Below, in pieces: positions 18,823 to 27,209 of a stretch of DNA of 64,000 nt. The translations under genes and the position numbers were made by a program. Source of the DNA: an uncultured Pelagibacteraceae bacterium. Its GTDB lineage: Bacteria > Pseudomonadota > Alphaproteobacteria > Pelagibacterales > Pelagibacteraceae. Under the pieces are notes generated by a model that worked only from the letters and a program-made list of their open reading frames with translations, did not search any database and was not told where the DNA came from. Within the stretch, counting starts at the first letter, position 1, and each line of letters opens with the position of its first letter. Where the stretch lies: contig CACDZR010000005.1 of assembly GCA_902557235.1 (NCBI GenBank), positions 16,613-80,612 on the forward strand, given 5' to 3'.

Positions 18823-19382
18823 TGAAAATAATTGCTGGGGTTGATGAAGTCGGTCGAGGAAGTTTAGTTGGACCAGTCTATGCAGCTGCAGTTATTTTAA
18901 AAAGTTCTATAAATACAAAATTACTTAAAGATTCGAAAAGCATATCAAGTGCTAAACGCAAAGTCTTATTTGAACATATCAAAAAAAATTCAATATGGGC
19001 AATTGGAAAAGCATCATTAAAAGAAATTGAAAAATTAAATATTTTAAATGCCAGTTTATTAGCAATGAAAAGAGCAATAAAAAAACTCAAGAAAAAACCA
19101 TCACACGTTTTAATTGATGGAAATAAATTGCCTAATATGAAAAATTACAAACTTAAATCTATTATTAAGGGTGACCAAAAAATTCCATCTATTTCAGCGG
19201 CATCAATTATTGCAAAAGTTATACGTGATAAGATGATTTCAGATTTAGGTAAAAAGTTTAAAGGCTATAATTGGCAAAAAAATTTTGGATACGGTACTAG
19301 TCAACATTTAAAAGCTATAAAAATCTTAGGAATTACAAAGCATCACAGAAAAACTTTTTCTCCTATAAACAAATTGAAATAG
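18822..19382 (+). CDS. rnhB: Ribonuclease HII
   Basis: A 186-residue RNase H-fold enzyme that removes single ribonucleotides and RNA primers from DNA duplexes. AGVDEVGRGSLVGPVYAAAV at the N-terminus carries the DEXGRG signature; later acidic residues lie in VLIDGNKLP and SIIAKVIRDKM. The ORF track starts 19 codons early inside the previous gene; MKIIAGVDEVGRG at 18822 is the sensible start. A type I RNase H is at 34.8 kb. Confidence 0.94.
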   Translation: MKIIAGVDEVGRGSLVGPVYAAAVILKSSINTKLLKDSKSISSAKRKVLFEHIKKNSIWAIGKASLKEIEKLNILNASLLAMKRAIKKLKKKPSHVLIDGNKLPNMKNYKLKSIIKGDQKIPSISAASIIAKVIRDKMISDLGKKFKGYNWQKNFGYGTSQHLKAIKILGITKHHRKTFSPINKLK

Positions 19383-19415
19383 TTTTCACGTAAAAACACC
19401 ATATGTAGTTGTCGC

Positions 19416-19433
19416 CATACAAAGTCATACAAA
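19416..19433. repeat. Direct repeat CATACAAA x2 upstream of ccrM
   Basis: CATACAAA occurs at 19416-19423 and again at 19426-19433, exactly one helical turn apart, about 70-85 bases before the ccrM start. This spacing suits a dimeric OmpR-type regulator, but with only two copies the function is a guess. Confidence 0.4.
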
Positions 19434-19459
19434 ACTAATCTAAATAATTCAATCCTAGG

Positions 19460-19490
19460 TTGACCCAGGAATCTTTTTGGAGTCTAATTT
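19460..19490 (+). promoter_or_regulatory. ccrM leader/promoter region with two GANTC sites
   Basis: TTGACC (19460-19465) could be a -35 element. GAATC (19469-19473) and GAGTC (19480-19484) are both sites for the methylase encoded just downstream. The Caulobacter ccrM promoter likewise carries GANTC sites thought to allow methylation-state control. An imperfect inverted repeat TCCTAGG-TTGA-CCCAGGA surrounds the TTGACC and is followed by TTTTT, so part of the sequence could instead terminate rnhB. Confidence 0.5.
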
Positions 19491-19501
19491 GTTTTTATAA
19501 A

Positions 19502-20572
19502 ATGAATTTCAACTTAAAAAATAAATTAATTAATGGAGATAGCCTTCAGGAACTTAAAAAAATTCCTGATGAAACTTTTGATTTAATCTTTGCCGACCCT
19601 CCTTACAACCTGCAACTAAAAAGTGAATTAACAAGACCTGATAGATCTAAAGTAAGTGCAGTGAATGATAAATGGGATCAATTTGAAAATTTTAAAAAGT
19701 ATGATGACTTTACATACTCATGGTTAAGCGAATGTAAAAGAATTTTAAAAAAAGATGGGGCTATCTGGGTAATTGGTAGTTATCACAATATCTTTAGAGT
19801 TGGGGCAGCAATTCAAAATTTGGGTTTTTGGATTTTAAATGACGTCATTTGGAATAAAAAAAACCCCATGCCAAATTTTAGAGGAACACGTTTCACGAAT
19901 GCCCACGAGACTTTAATTTGGGCATCTAAGTCTGAAAAATCAAAATACACTTTTAATTATCAATCCTTAAAGTGTTTAAATGACGACCTCCAAATGAGAT
20001 CTAACTGGGAATTGCCGATTTGTAATGGTTCCGAAAGACTAAAAAAGAACGGTAAAAAAGTGCATTCTACCCAAAAACCTGAGGCACTACTTCACAGAAT
20101 TTTATTAGCAACGACAAATAAAAAAGATTTTGTTTTAGATCCTTTTTTAGGATCAGGAACAACAGCAACAGTTGCAAAAAAATTAGGTAGAAATTATTAC
20201 GGGATTGAAAAAGAAAAAACCTATTTTAAAGCTGCTAAAGAAAGATTAAATAAAGCAAAATCTATAGAAGATGATAACTTAGATACTATTCAGAACGGTA
20301 GATCTAAACCAAGAATACCCTTTGGTTCTTTGGTTGAATTAGGAATAATTAAACCAGGAGCTACTATTTTTGATAACAAAAAGAAAATTAGTGCAAAAAT
20401 TAGAGCTGATGGCAGCATCAAACATGCTCAAACTGAAGGCTCAATCCATAAAGTAGCAGCTACAATCTTAGGTGCTGAAAGCTGTAATGGATGGACCTAT
20501 TGGCATTATAACTTGAATGGAAACGCAGTTCCTATCGATCATTTAAGACAAAGATTAATTTCTAGTAATTAG
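19502..20572 (+). CDS. ccrM: Cell-cycle DNA adenine methyltransferase CcrM (GANTC)
   Basis: A 356-residue beta-class N6-adenine methyltransferase. The catalytic DPPYNL motif (near 32) precedes the SAM-binding DPFLGSGTT (near 223), and a C-terminal extension (about 260-356) matches the RAMA domain of CcrM. It methylates the adenine of GANTC after replication and marks cell-cycle stage in Alphaproteobacteria. Start chosen at ATG 19502, since MNFNLKNKLINGDSL matches the family; the upstream ORF extension covers the likely promoter. No cognate restriction gene is nearby, as expected for an orphan methylase. The stop is shared with the convergent monooxygenase in TTAG. Confidence 0.95.
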   Translation: MNFNLKNKLINGDSLQELKKIPDETFDLIFADPPYNLQLKSELTRPDRSKVSAVNDKWDQFENFKKYDDFTYSWLSECKRILKKDGAIWVIGSYHNIFRVGAAIQNLGFWILNDVIWNKKNPMPNFRGTRFTNAHETLIWASKSEKSKYTFNYQSLKCLNDDLQMRSNWELPICNGSERLKKNGKKVHSTQKPEALLHRILLATTNKKDFVLDPFLGSGTTATVAKKLGRNYYGIEKEKTYFKAAKERLNKAKSIEDDNLDTIQNGRSKPRIPFGSLVELGIIKPGATIFDNKKKISAKIRADGSIKHAQTEGSIHKVAATILGAESCNGWTYWHYNLNGNAVPIDHLRQRLISSN

Positions 20573-21714
20573 TTCTTATATATTTTACCAAGATAGCTCT
20601 CTAAAAACTTTTTGTTTTTTACCAATCTTTTCAAAAAAATATTTCTCAATAAGGTTGTTAAAGGATTAGATAAATGAAAAGCAAATTGATTAAATTTTGA
20701 GCGATTATTAACCATTTTTGTTTTATTAACTCTATTTCTAAAAAAATTATCTTCAGTATTATTCTCTATATTCTCAAATAATTCATATGCACCCTCTATT
20801 GATTGTGATGCACCTTGAGCAAATGATGGTGGAAAAGCAAAAAAAGCATCACCTATTAAATGAATATTATTGCTATTAACTTCAAAAAAATCTCTACTCA
20901 CAAATACTGGATATATCTTTAAATCATTAATATTATCAAAAAATTCATTATTTAAGTGTGGAACTTTATCTAAAATTTTATTAATGAAAATATTGTCATT
21001 AAACAACGAGTAATCTTTTTGCTCATCCTCTGAAAGTTTAAATTTTATTAAACCTATAAAGTTTAAATCACCATTAGGAGATACTGGATAAATAACATAG
21101 TGAAAATTTGAACCTAAAAACAATGAGATGTTTTTTTTATCAGCCATGTTCAAAGAGCTTGGTATTATACCTCTAATAGCTAACGTATCATTAAATTTTG
21201 GTTCAATTTGGTTTTTCGATAACAGGCTTTTACTCTTTGAAAAAACTCCATCTGAAATAATTAAATAATCAAATTCATGAATTTCATTATTTTCAAAAGT
21301 AATTTTAACGATTTGATCTTGTTGTTCTATCTTTGAAATAGTGTGTTCAAATTTTATTTCTTTTTCTAAATCCTGTTTTAAAAAATTAATAAGTGATGAT
21401 CTTTTAAGAGTAGTATATTTACATTTTTCAGTATTAAAATTTGATATATTTAACTCACATATCTTATTTGAATTTTTGACTGAGTAGAAATTAATTTTAT
21501 CTGGATTAAATTTCTCATTATTTTCTAATTTATCAAACTGAATTTTATTTAATAGCTTGATGCTATTAACAGATAATTGAATACCATAACCCTCTTTTAA
21601 ATTGATTAAGCTATTTCTCTCAAAGATAGTTACTTTATATTTTTTGTTTCTCTTAAATAAATTGGCAATGAATAGCCCTGAAATACCAGCACCAATTACA
21701 GCTACTTTTTTCAT
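20569..21714 (-). CDS. FAD-dependent monooxygenase (UbiH/salicylate-hydroxylase type)
   Basis: A 381-residue flavoprotein. The N-terminal dinucleotide fold VAVIGAGISGLFIANLF (4-20), a middle DYLIISDGVFSKSKS (the DG motif near 155) and HLIGDAFFAFPPSFAQGASQSIEGA (the GD motif near 285) define the group A aromatic hydroxylase fold. The substrate cannot be inferred; ubiquinone-ring hydroxylation is one possibility but the protein is not a clear UbiH. The start codon overlaps the mutY stop by one base, so it is likely co-transcribed with mutY. Confidence 0.75.
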   Translation of the reverse strand: MKKVAVIGAGISGLFIANLFKRNKKYKVTIFERNSLINLKEGYGIQLSVNSIKLLNKIQFDKLENNEKFNPDKINFYSVKNSNKICELNISNFNTEKCKYTTLKRSSLINFLKQDLEKEIKFEHTISKIEQQDQIVKITFENNEIHEFDYLIISDGVFSKSKSLLSKNQIEPKFNDTLAIRGIIPSSLNMADKKNISLFLGSNFHYVIYPVSPNGDLNFIGLIKFKLSEDEQKDYSLFNDNIFINKILDKVPHLNNEFFDNINDLKIYPVFVSRDFFEVNSNNIHLIGDAFFAFPPSFAQGASQSIEGAYELFENIENNTEDNFFRNRVNKTKMVNNRSKFNQFAFHLSNPLTTLLRNIFLKRLVKNKKFLESYLGKIYKN

Positions 21715-22694
21715 TAATTTTTTTCTAAATATTTGACCACTTTTTTAGTGAATGTTGGAAGCATATAATTATCTAATCTTCTTTTATCAAACCAATAAGA
21801 TGAGGGAAATTTTTTCAAATTTTTGAGATATTGAATTTTTATGTTCATATTCATGTTTGACATTTTAAAATTAAAATTTTCATTAAAATTTTTCGGTTTA
21901 GACAGTTCTTCCATTGGAAAAATTGCTAAATTTTTTAAAAAGTTAAATTTTGTATTTTTTACTAATAAGTATTTTTGATTTTTTTTATAAACTTTAAGAA
22001 TAAAATATTTTTCTTTATTTTTTTTTCTAATTTTAGCTAAATCAAAATCTTTCTTTTTGTAAGACTTGCAACTTTTAAGGATGGGACATGCGCTACATTC
22101 AGGATTTTTTGGTTTGCATATCATTGCTCCTAATTCCATTAAAGCTTGAGCATAATCACTTGCTCTTGATGAAATTCCAAAAATAGATTTTTTTTTTATT
22201 AGATTATTTTTTTGTATTTCGTTATTTTTTTTTAAATGAAGATATCTTTTTAAAACTCTTTCAATATTTCCATCTAAAGGAATGTAAGATTTGTTAAAGG
22301 CAATAGCTAAAATTGCATTAGCAGTGTAATTGCCGATGCCAGGTAAAGATATCAAATCCTCGTAATTGTTTGGAATTTTTCCATGATGCTTACTAATTAT
22401 GATTTTAGCAGTCTTTTTTAAATTTCTTGCTCTTGAATAATATCCAAGACCCTCCCAAAGTTTTATCAATTCATTATCCTGTATTGTTGAAAGTTTTTTA
22501 AGATTTGGAATTTTATTTATAAATCTATCAAAATAAGGGATTACAGTCACAACCTGTGTCTGTTGCAACATAAATTCACTTACTAATGTATAATAATGTT
22601 TTTTTGATTGTGAAACATTTTTTCGCCATGGTAATGATCTTTTATTTAAATCATACCAATTAAGAATTTTTTTTGTTATTATTTGATCTTTCAT
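21714..22694 (-). CDS. mutY: Adenine DNA glycosylase MutY
   Basis: A 326-residue base-excision enzyme that removes adenine opposite 8-oxoguanine. LNKRSLPWRKN near the N-terminus, the helix-hairpin-helix LPGIGNYTANAILAIAF, its catalytic Asp in the following PLDGNIERV, and the four-cysteine iron-sulfur loop CKPKNPECSACPILKSC are all present, with a C-terminal NUDIX-like domain. I place the start at ATG 22694 (MKDQIITKK) instead of 22736, since the longer form runs into the divergent gene. Its ATG abuts the ATG of the DciA-like gene in CATATG. Confidence 0.94.
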   Translation of the reverse strand: MKDQIITKKILNWYDLNKRSLPWRKNVSQSKKHYYTLVSEFMLQQTQVVTVIPYFDRFINKIPNLKKLSTIQDNELIKLWEGLGYYSRARNLKKTAKIIISKHHGKIPNNYEDLISLPGIGNYTANAILAIAFNKSYIPLDGNIERVLKRYLHLKKNNEIQKNNLIKKKSIFGISSRASDYAQALMELGAMICKPKNPECSACPILKSCKSYKKKDFDLAKIRKKNKEKYFILKVYKKNQKYLLVKNTKFNFLKNLAIFPMEELSKPKNFNENFNFKMSNMNMNIKIQYLKNLKKFPSSYWFDKRRLDNYMLPTFTKKVVKYLEKN

Positions 22695-23180
22695 ATGCAA
22701 TTTAAAAAATATACTAAGCAGAGAAATAGCATTCAAGGCTTAAGATCCTTTAAAGACACTTTGCCAAAAAATATCAAAAAAGTCATCAATAAGAAAGGCC
22801 ATGTGTATTCTGAAGCTATCAACAATTGGAAATATATTGTTGGAGAAAATTTATTTAAAGTTTGTTACCCAAAATCATTTAAAACATTAAACAAGTTTGG
22901 TGCTAGCACTTTATTAATCAATGTAAAAAGAGGGCATGAAGTTGAACTAGAATATTCAAGAAAAGATATTTTAGAAAAATTGAATAATTTATTTGGTTAC
23001 CCTGTGGTTGAAAAAATCAAACTAACAAGTTTTGATGATGAAAAAATTGAACCCTCTTCAAATAATGACAATTCTTATGATGTGACAAATCATGATTATC
23101 AAAAAAAAATAAATAGTGTTAAAAATGAAAAAATTAAAAAATCTTTAATTCAGTTATCAAAAGTATTTAAAAAAAAATGA
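22695..23180 (+). CDS. DUF721/DciA-like protein
   Basis: A 161-residue protein of the DUF721 family. The core EAINNWKYIVGENLFKVCYPKSF and LLINVKRGHEVELEYSRKDILEKLN match the DciA/KH-like N-terminal domain; the C-terminal 50 residues are charged and probably disordered. DciA is the ancestral loader of the DnaB helicase in bacteria lacking DnaC, so a replication role is plausible but inferred. I choose ATG 22695 over the TTG at 22683. The gene overlaps the DsbA-like gene by four bases; the order mutY-DUF721-dsbA-smc is known in other Alphaproteobacteria. Confidence 0.75.
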   Translation: MQFKKYTKQRNSIQGLRSFKDTLPKNIKKVINKKGHVYSEAINNWKYIVGENLFKVCYPKSFKTLNKFGASTLLINVKRGHEVELEYSRKDILEKLNNLFGYPVVEKIKLTSFDDEKIEPSSNNDNSYDVTNHDYQKKINSVKNEKIKKSLIQLSKVFKKK

Positions 23181-23752
23181 AAAAAATATTTCTTATTTTC
23201 GTCTTATTTTTTGGATCGATAAATATTCTTAATGCTGAGACTAATAGAATTGTAGCCGGAAATAAAGATGCGAAGATTACAATAATTGCTTATGAGTCAT
23301 TAACTTGTAGTCACTGTGCAGATTTTCATAGAGAGGTATATCCTCAACTTAAAAAAGATTATATCGATACTGGTTTAGCTAAAATAGAATTTAGACATTT
23401 TCCATTAGATATAGCTGCTTTCAATGCATCAAAAGTTGCTCAATGCAAAAGTGATGAAGGTTTAAAAATTTTAAATAGTTTATATTCAAATCAACAAGAA
23501 TGGGTCAGAGGAAACACTGTGGAGGAGATTAACGATAATCTAAAAAAATTTATCAAAAATCAAGGCTTCGAAGTAAATTTTGAAAAATGTATAAATGATA
23601 AGAAAATAGAAGATTATGTATTAAATGATCGAATCGAGGGTACTAAAAAATTTAAGGTTAATGCTACTCCTACGATTATTATAAACGACAAGAAATTTGA
23701 TAAAACCCTCAATTATAAAAATTTAAAAAAATCTCTAGAAAAACTGATATAA
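23177..23752 (+). CDS. DsbA-family thioredoxin-like periplasmic oxidoreductase
   Basis: A 191-residue protein with a signal peptide (MKKIFLIFVLFFGSINILNA), then a thioredoxin fold with the active site CSHC in ESLTCSHCADFHREVYP (near residue 49) and the cis-proline loop VNATPTIIINDKKF near the C-terminus. It probably introduces or shuffles disulfides in the periplasm. Cytochrome oxidase and bc1 maturation are possible clients, but nothing here fixes that. smc follows after seven bases. Confidence 0.88.
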   Translation: MKKIFLIFVLFFGSINILNAETNRIVAGNKDAKITIIAYESLTCSHCADFHREVYPQLKKDYIDTGLAKIEFRHFPLDIAAFNASKVAQCKSDEGLKILNSLYSNQQEWVRGNTVEEINDNLKKFIKNQGFEVNFEKCINDKKIEDYVLNDRIEGTKKFKVNATPTIIINDKKFDKTLNYKNLKKSLEKLI

Positions 23753-23759
23753 ACTCTTT

Positions 23760-26156
23760 ATGGAGTTTAAAAAAATCCAATTGAATGGATTTAAGTCTTT
23801 TGCAGATAAAACTAATTTCTTAATTGAAAATGGTTTGACGGGGATTGTTGGTCCTAATGGATGTGGAAAATCAAACATTGTTGAATCTTTAAGGTGGGTC
23901 ATGGGAGAAACCTCAGCAAAAAGTATGCGAGGATCAGGAATGGAAGATGTAATATTTTCTGGAACATCAAACAAAGCATCAAAGAATATTGCTGAAGTGT
24001 CAGTGACTGTAGCCAATGAAAAAAATGAGGGGCCTATTCAATATAGAGAATTAGATGAAGTTAACGTTAGAAGAAAAATAGAAAAAGATAAAGGCTCAAA
24101 ATTTTATATAAATGATAAAGAGGTTAGAGCGCGTGATGCTCAAATGTTTTTTGCAGATCTATCAACTGGAGCACATTCTCCATCGATGATAAGCCAAGGT
24201 CGTATAGGTGCGATTGTAACAGCTAAACCAACTGATCGAAGAGCCATCTTAGAAGAGGCTGCTGGAATTTCAGGTTTACATGTAAGAAGACATGAAGCTG
24301 AATTAAGACTTAGTGCTGCAGAAAATAATCTTAAAAGAGCAGATGAATTAAGACGCCAGCAAGAAAGACAGCTCGTTAATCTTCAAAAACAAGCTGAAGA
24401 GGCAGCTAGATATAAAAATATGTCTGAGGATATAAAAAAGATAGAAGCGGGCTTATATTATTTGAAACTATTAGAAATTGACAAAGAGATAAGAGTAGAG
24501 AATGAAATTAATGTTGAAGCAGAAACTGAGGTTACAGACTTTAACAAAAAAATCACAGATCTTGAAAATCTCATTAAGTCTGAAACTGAAAAGATCACAC
24601 CATTAAGAGAAAAGAATATTGAAAATTTATCAAAAATACAGCGACTTAATCTCGAGCTACAAAGTCTTGATGAGGAAAACACAAGGATACAAGATGAAAT
24701 TGAAAATATAAAAAAAACACTTCAAACATTTGAAGAAGACATTGGTAGAGAAAAGGGAATAGTAATCGATGCAAACTCAAATGAAAAAAGACTCAAAGAG
24801 GAAAAAAATGAGCTGATAGAAATTGACTCTAAATATTATGATACAGAAAAACAGTCAGACAATGACTTAAGCACTGCTAAAGAAAAATTACAAATTGAAA
24901 TTGATAAAGTTAAAGAACTTATAAATTCTCAGAAAAATCAAGAAGCTCTATCGGCTCTTGATAATTGCAAAATTTTAATTGAAGCGTACGCTGGAAGCTA
25001 TAGTAAAAATGAAAATATTAAAAAAGAGTCTGTAAAAAGAAATGAAAGAATTAAAATAATAGATACAGAGATAGAAAGTTGGAAGAACCTATTATTGAAT
25101 TCTGAAAAAATGGTTACTCAGCTTACTGAAAGAAGAAGTAAGTTGAATGATCAACTAAATAAATTGGATAATCAACCAAAGTTACAAGCTGAAAAAAAAG
25201 GCCAAATAACTGAAGGTTTAAGAATTTCTGAAAAAGAAAAAGATGAGAATGAGGAGATTATTAATTCAACAGATGAAAAAATAGAAAATTTAAGATCACA
25301 ACTGAATGAAATCCAAGAGCAGTCAATTCAAATTAGAGAAAGAAAAGCAAGTTCAGGTGCAACGATCGAAGGATTAAAAAAAAGAAAAAGTGATTTAGTT
25401 GATAGAATAAATTCTGAATTAAATTTATCTGAGGAAAATATTTTAGAAAATTCAAATCTTTTTGGAATTGAAGAATTGCCAGATGCTGTAAATCAAGAAG
25501 ATTTATTAGATAAGAAAAAACAAGAAAGAGAAAAGCTTGGTTCAGTGAATTTAAAAGCAGATGAGGAAACAAATAAGTATGAAACTGAAATCAAAAAAAT
25601 GGAAAGCGATCGTGTAGATTTAGTAACAGCGATAGTGAAATTAAAAGAGAGTATTAATGAACTTAATCAGAAAGGTAGGGAAAGATTAATTGAGGCTTTT
25701 GATAAAGTTGATAGAAAATTCAATGAGGTTTACACAAAACTATTTAATGGTGGAAACGCTAAACTCGAATTGGTGGATGCTGATGATCCTTTAGAGGCAG
25801 GATTAGAAATGTTAGTAAGTCCTCCAGGTAAACGTCTCCAATCAATTACTTTGTTGTCAGGTGGGGAACAAGCGTTAACAGCACTTTCATTAATATTTGC
25901 AGTTTTCTTAACCAATCCATCTCCAATTTGTGTACTTGATGAAGTGGATGCTCCTCTTGATGATGCGAATGTCACAAGATTTTGTAGTTTGCTTGAGGAG
26001 CTTACAAAAATAACTGATACAAAATTTATAATTGTTACACATCATGCTTTAACAATGTCTAAAATGAACAGACTTTACGGAGTCACAATGCCAGAAAAAG
26101 GTATTAGCCAACTTGTAGCTGTTGATCTTCAAAAAGCAGAAAGTATGGTTGCTTAA
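23760..26156 (+). CDS. smc: Chromosome segregation protein Smc, short and apparently hinge-less
   Basis: A 798-residue Smc, against about 1,150-1,190 usually. The ATPase head is intact: Walker A VGPNGCGKSN near 32, ABC signature LSGGEQALTALSL near 700 and Walker B ICVLDEVDAPLDD near 722; LGSVNLKADEE near 593 is the usual element before the C-terminal head. Coiled coil fills about 165-590, but the globular hinge that dimerises Smc is not recognisable: residues about 355-420 are a polar helical stretch. No frameshift is seen. ScpA and ScpB are not in the window. A RecN or SbcC assignment is less likely given the head sequence. Confidence 0.9.
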   Translation: MEFKKIQLNGFKSFADKTNFLIENGLTGIVGPNGCGKSNIVESLRWVMGETSAKSMRGSGMEDVIFSGTSNKASKNIAEVSVTVANEKNEGPIQYRELDEVNVRRKIEKDKGSKFYINDKEVRARDAQMFFADLSTGAHSPSMISQGRIGAIVTAKPTDRRAILEEAAGISGLHVRRHEAELRLSAAENNLKRADELRRQQERQLVNLQKQAEEAARYKNMSEDIKKIEAGLYYLKLLEIDKEIRVENEINVEAETEVTDFNKKITDLENLIKSETEKITPLREKNIENLSKIQRLNLELQSLDEENTRIQDEIENIKKTLQTFEEDIGREKGIVIDANSNEKRLKEEKNELIEIDSKYYDTEKQSDNDLSTAKEKLQIEIDKVKELINSQKNQEALSALDNCKILIEAYAGSYSKNENIKKESVKRNERIKIIDTEIESWKNLLLNSEKMVTQLTERRSKLNDQLNKLDNQPKLQAEKKGQITEGLRISEKEKDENEEIINSTDEKIENLRSQLNEIQEQSIQIRERKASSGATIEGLKKRKSDLVDRINSELNLSEENILENSNLFGIEELPDAVNQEDLLDKKKQEREKLGSVNLKADEETNKYETEIKKMESDRVDLVTAIVKLKESINELNQKGRERLIEAFDKVDRKFNEVYTKLFNGGNAKLELVDADDPLEAGLEMLVSPPGKRLQSITLLSGGEQALTALSLIFAVFLTNPSPICVLDEVDAPLDDANVTRFCSLLEELTKITDTKFIIVTHHALTMSKMNRLYGVTMPEKGISQLVAVDLQKAESMVA

Positions 26157-26171
26157 TAGAGCTGATTTCTA

Positions 26172-26444
26172 ATGTCTAAAGATCCATTTAAAACTCGCTT
26201 AGAAATTGCAAAAAAAAAGGCCTTTGATAAAGAAAATAACAAGAAACCTGACCCCTCTCCCATTGGAAATGCTTTTAAACTTAGCACTGAGCTTGTTTCT
26301 GCTGTAGCTGTAGGGACAATTATTGGGTTTATTTTAGACAAGACCTTTGGTACTAAACCCTGGTTAATTTTAATATTTTTTTTTGTAGGTGTGATTGCTG
26401 GAATAATGAATGTAATTAAATCTGCTAAAAAAATGCAAAAATAG
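26172..26444 (+). CDS. atpI: ATP synthase protein I (AtpI/AtpZ family)
   Basis: A 90-residue protein with a charged N-terminus and two membrane helices (about 36-57 and 62-80), TIIGFILDKTFGTKPWLILIFF being the family motif. AtpI assists assembly of the c-ring and may affect Mg2+ handling in studied bacteria. It heads the F0 operon 15 bases after smc, so the operon may be read from an smc promoter. Confidence 0.85.
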   Translation: MSKDPFKTRLEIAKKKAFDKENNKKPDPSPIGNAFKLSTELVSAVAVGTIIGFILDKTFGTKPWLILIFFFVGVIAGIMNVIKSAKKMQK

Positions 26445-26456
26445 ATCGAAAAAAAT

Positions 26457-27191
26457 ATGGCTGCAAATCCAATGACTCAATTCGAAGTCTATAGAATTGG
26501 TCCAGAAATTAAAATAGGTGCTTTCGATATTTCATTCACAAACGCTAGTTTGTTTATGGTTGTTAGTTCATTAGCTATTTTAATTATATTCAACCTTGGA
26601 TCAAAAAAAAATTCATTGCTACCAAACAAAGTTCAGTTATTAGCTGAATTAAGTTATACATTTGTCTCAAAAATGATTAGTGATACAGCGGGCTCTAAAG
26701 CTAAACCTTATTTTTCTTTTATATTTTCTTTATTTATGTTTGTCCTTTTTTGTAACATGTTTGGTATGATCCCTTATACTTTTACAGTTACAAGTCATAT
26801 TATTGTAACTTTTGTGTTAGCAGCTTTTATTTTTATTGGAGTAACAGTAATTGGTTTTATAAAACACGGTTTAGGCTATCTTAAATTATTTGTACCAAGT
26901 GGAGTTCCTATAGTACTACTACCATTAATCGTAGTTATTGAGATTATTTCATATTTAAGTAGACCTATTAGTCTTTCCGTCAGGCTTTTTGCAAACATGA
27001 TGGCGGGTCATACAATGATGAAAGTATTCGGAGGCTTTGTAATAAGTCTTGGAGTAGTCGGTGGATGGCTTCCACTGAGTTTTTCGGTTGCTTTAACAGG
27101 CTTGGAGATATTAGTTGCTTTTCTTCAAGCATACGTTTTTGCAATTTTAACCTGCATCTATTTAAATGATGCATTAAACTTACACCATTAA
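26457..27191 (+). CDS. atpB: ATP synthase F0 subunit a
   Basis: A 244-residue polytopic protein forming the proton half-channels. The essential arginine lies in SLSVRLFANMMAGH (near 178), and the last helix has FLQAYVFAILTCIYLNDAL. It works with the c-ring encoded next. The length is usual for Alphaproteobacteria. Confidence 0.96.
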   Translation: MAANPMTQFEVYRIGPEIKIGAFDISFTNASLFMVVSSLAILIIFNLGSKKNSLLPNKVQLLAELSYTFVSKMISDTAGSKAKPYFSFIFSLFMFVLFCNMFGMIPYTFTVTSHIIVTFVLAAFIFIGVTVIGFIKHGLGYLKLFVPSGVPIVLLPLIVVIEIISYLSRPISLSVRLFANMMAGHTMMKVFGGFVISLGVVGGWLPLSFSVALTGLEILVAFLQAYVFAILTCIYLNDALNLHH

Positions 27192-27196
27192 TTAAC

Positions 27197-27204
27197 AGAG
27201 GAGG
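27197..27204 (+). promoter_or_regulatory. Strong Shine-Dalgarno for atpE
   Basis: AGAGGAGG lies six bases before the atpE ATG, a nearly full match to the anti-SD, while neighbouring F0 genes have weak or no such site. This suits the need for many c subunits per complex. Confidence 0.65.
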
Positions 27205-27209
27205 ATATA

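Noticed and set aside
19460-19501. ccrM start at 19460 as in the ORF track
   Set aside because: The 14 extra residues are not CcrM-like and the DNA holds the probable promoter and GANTC sites.
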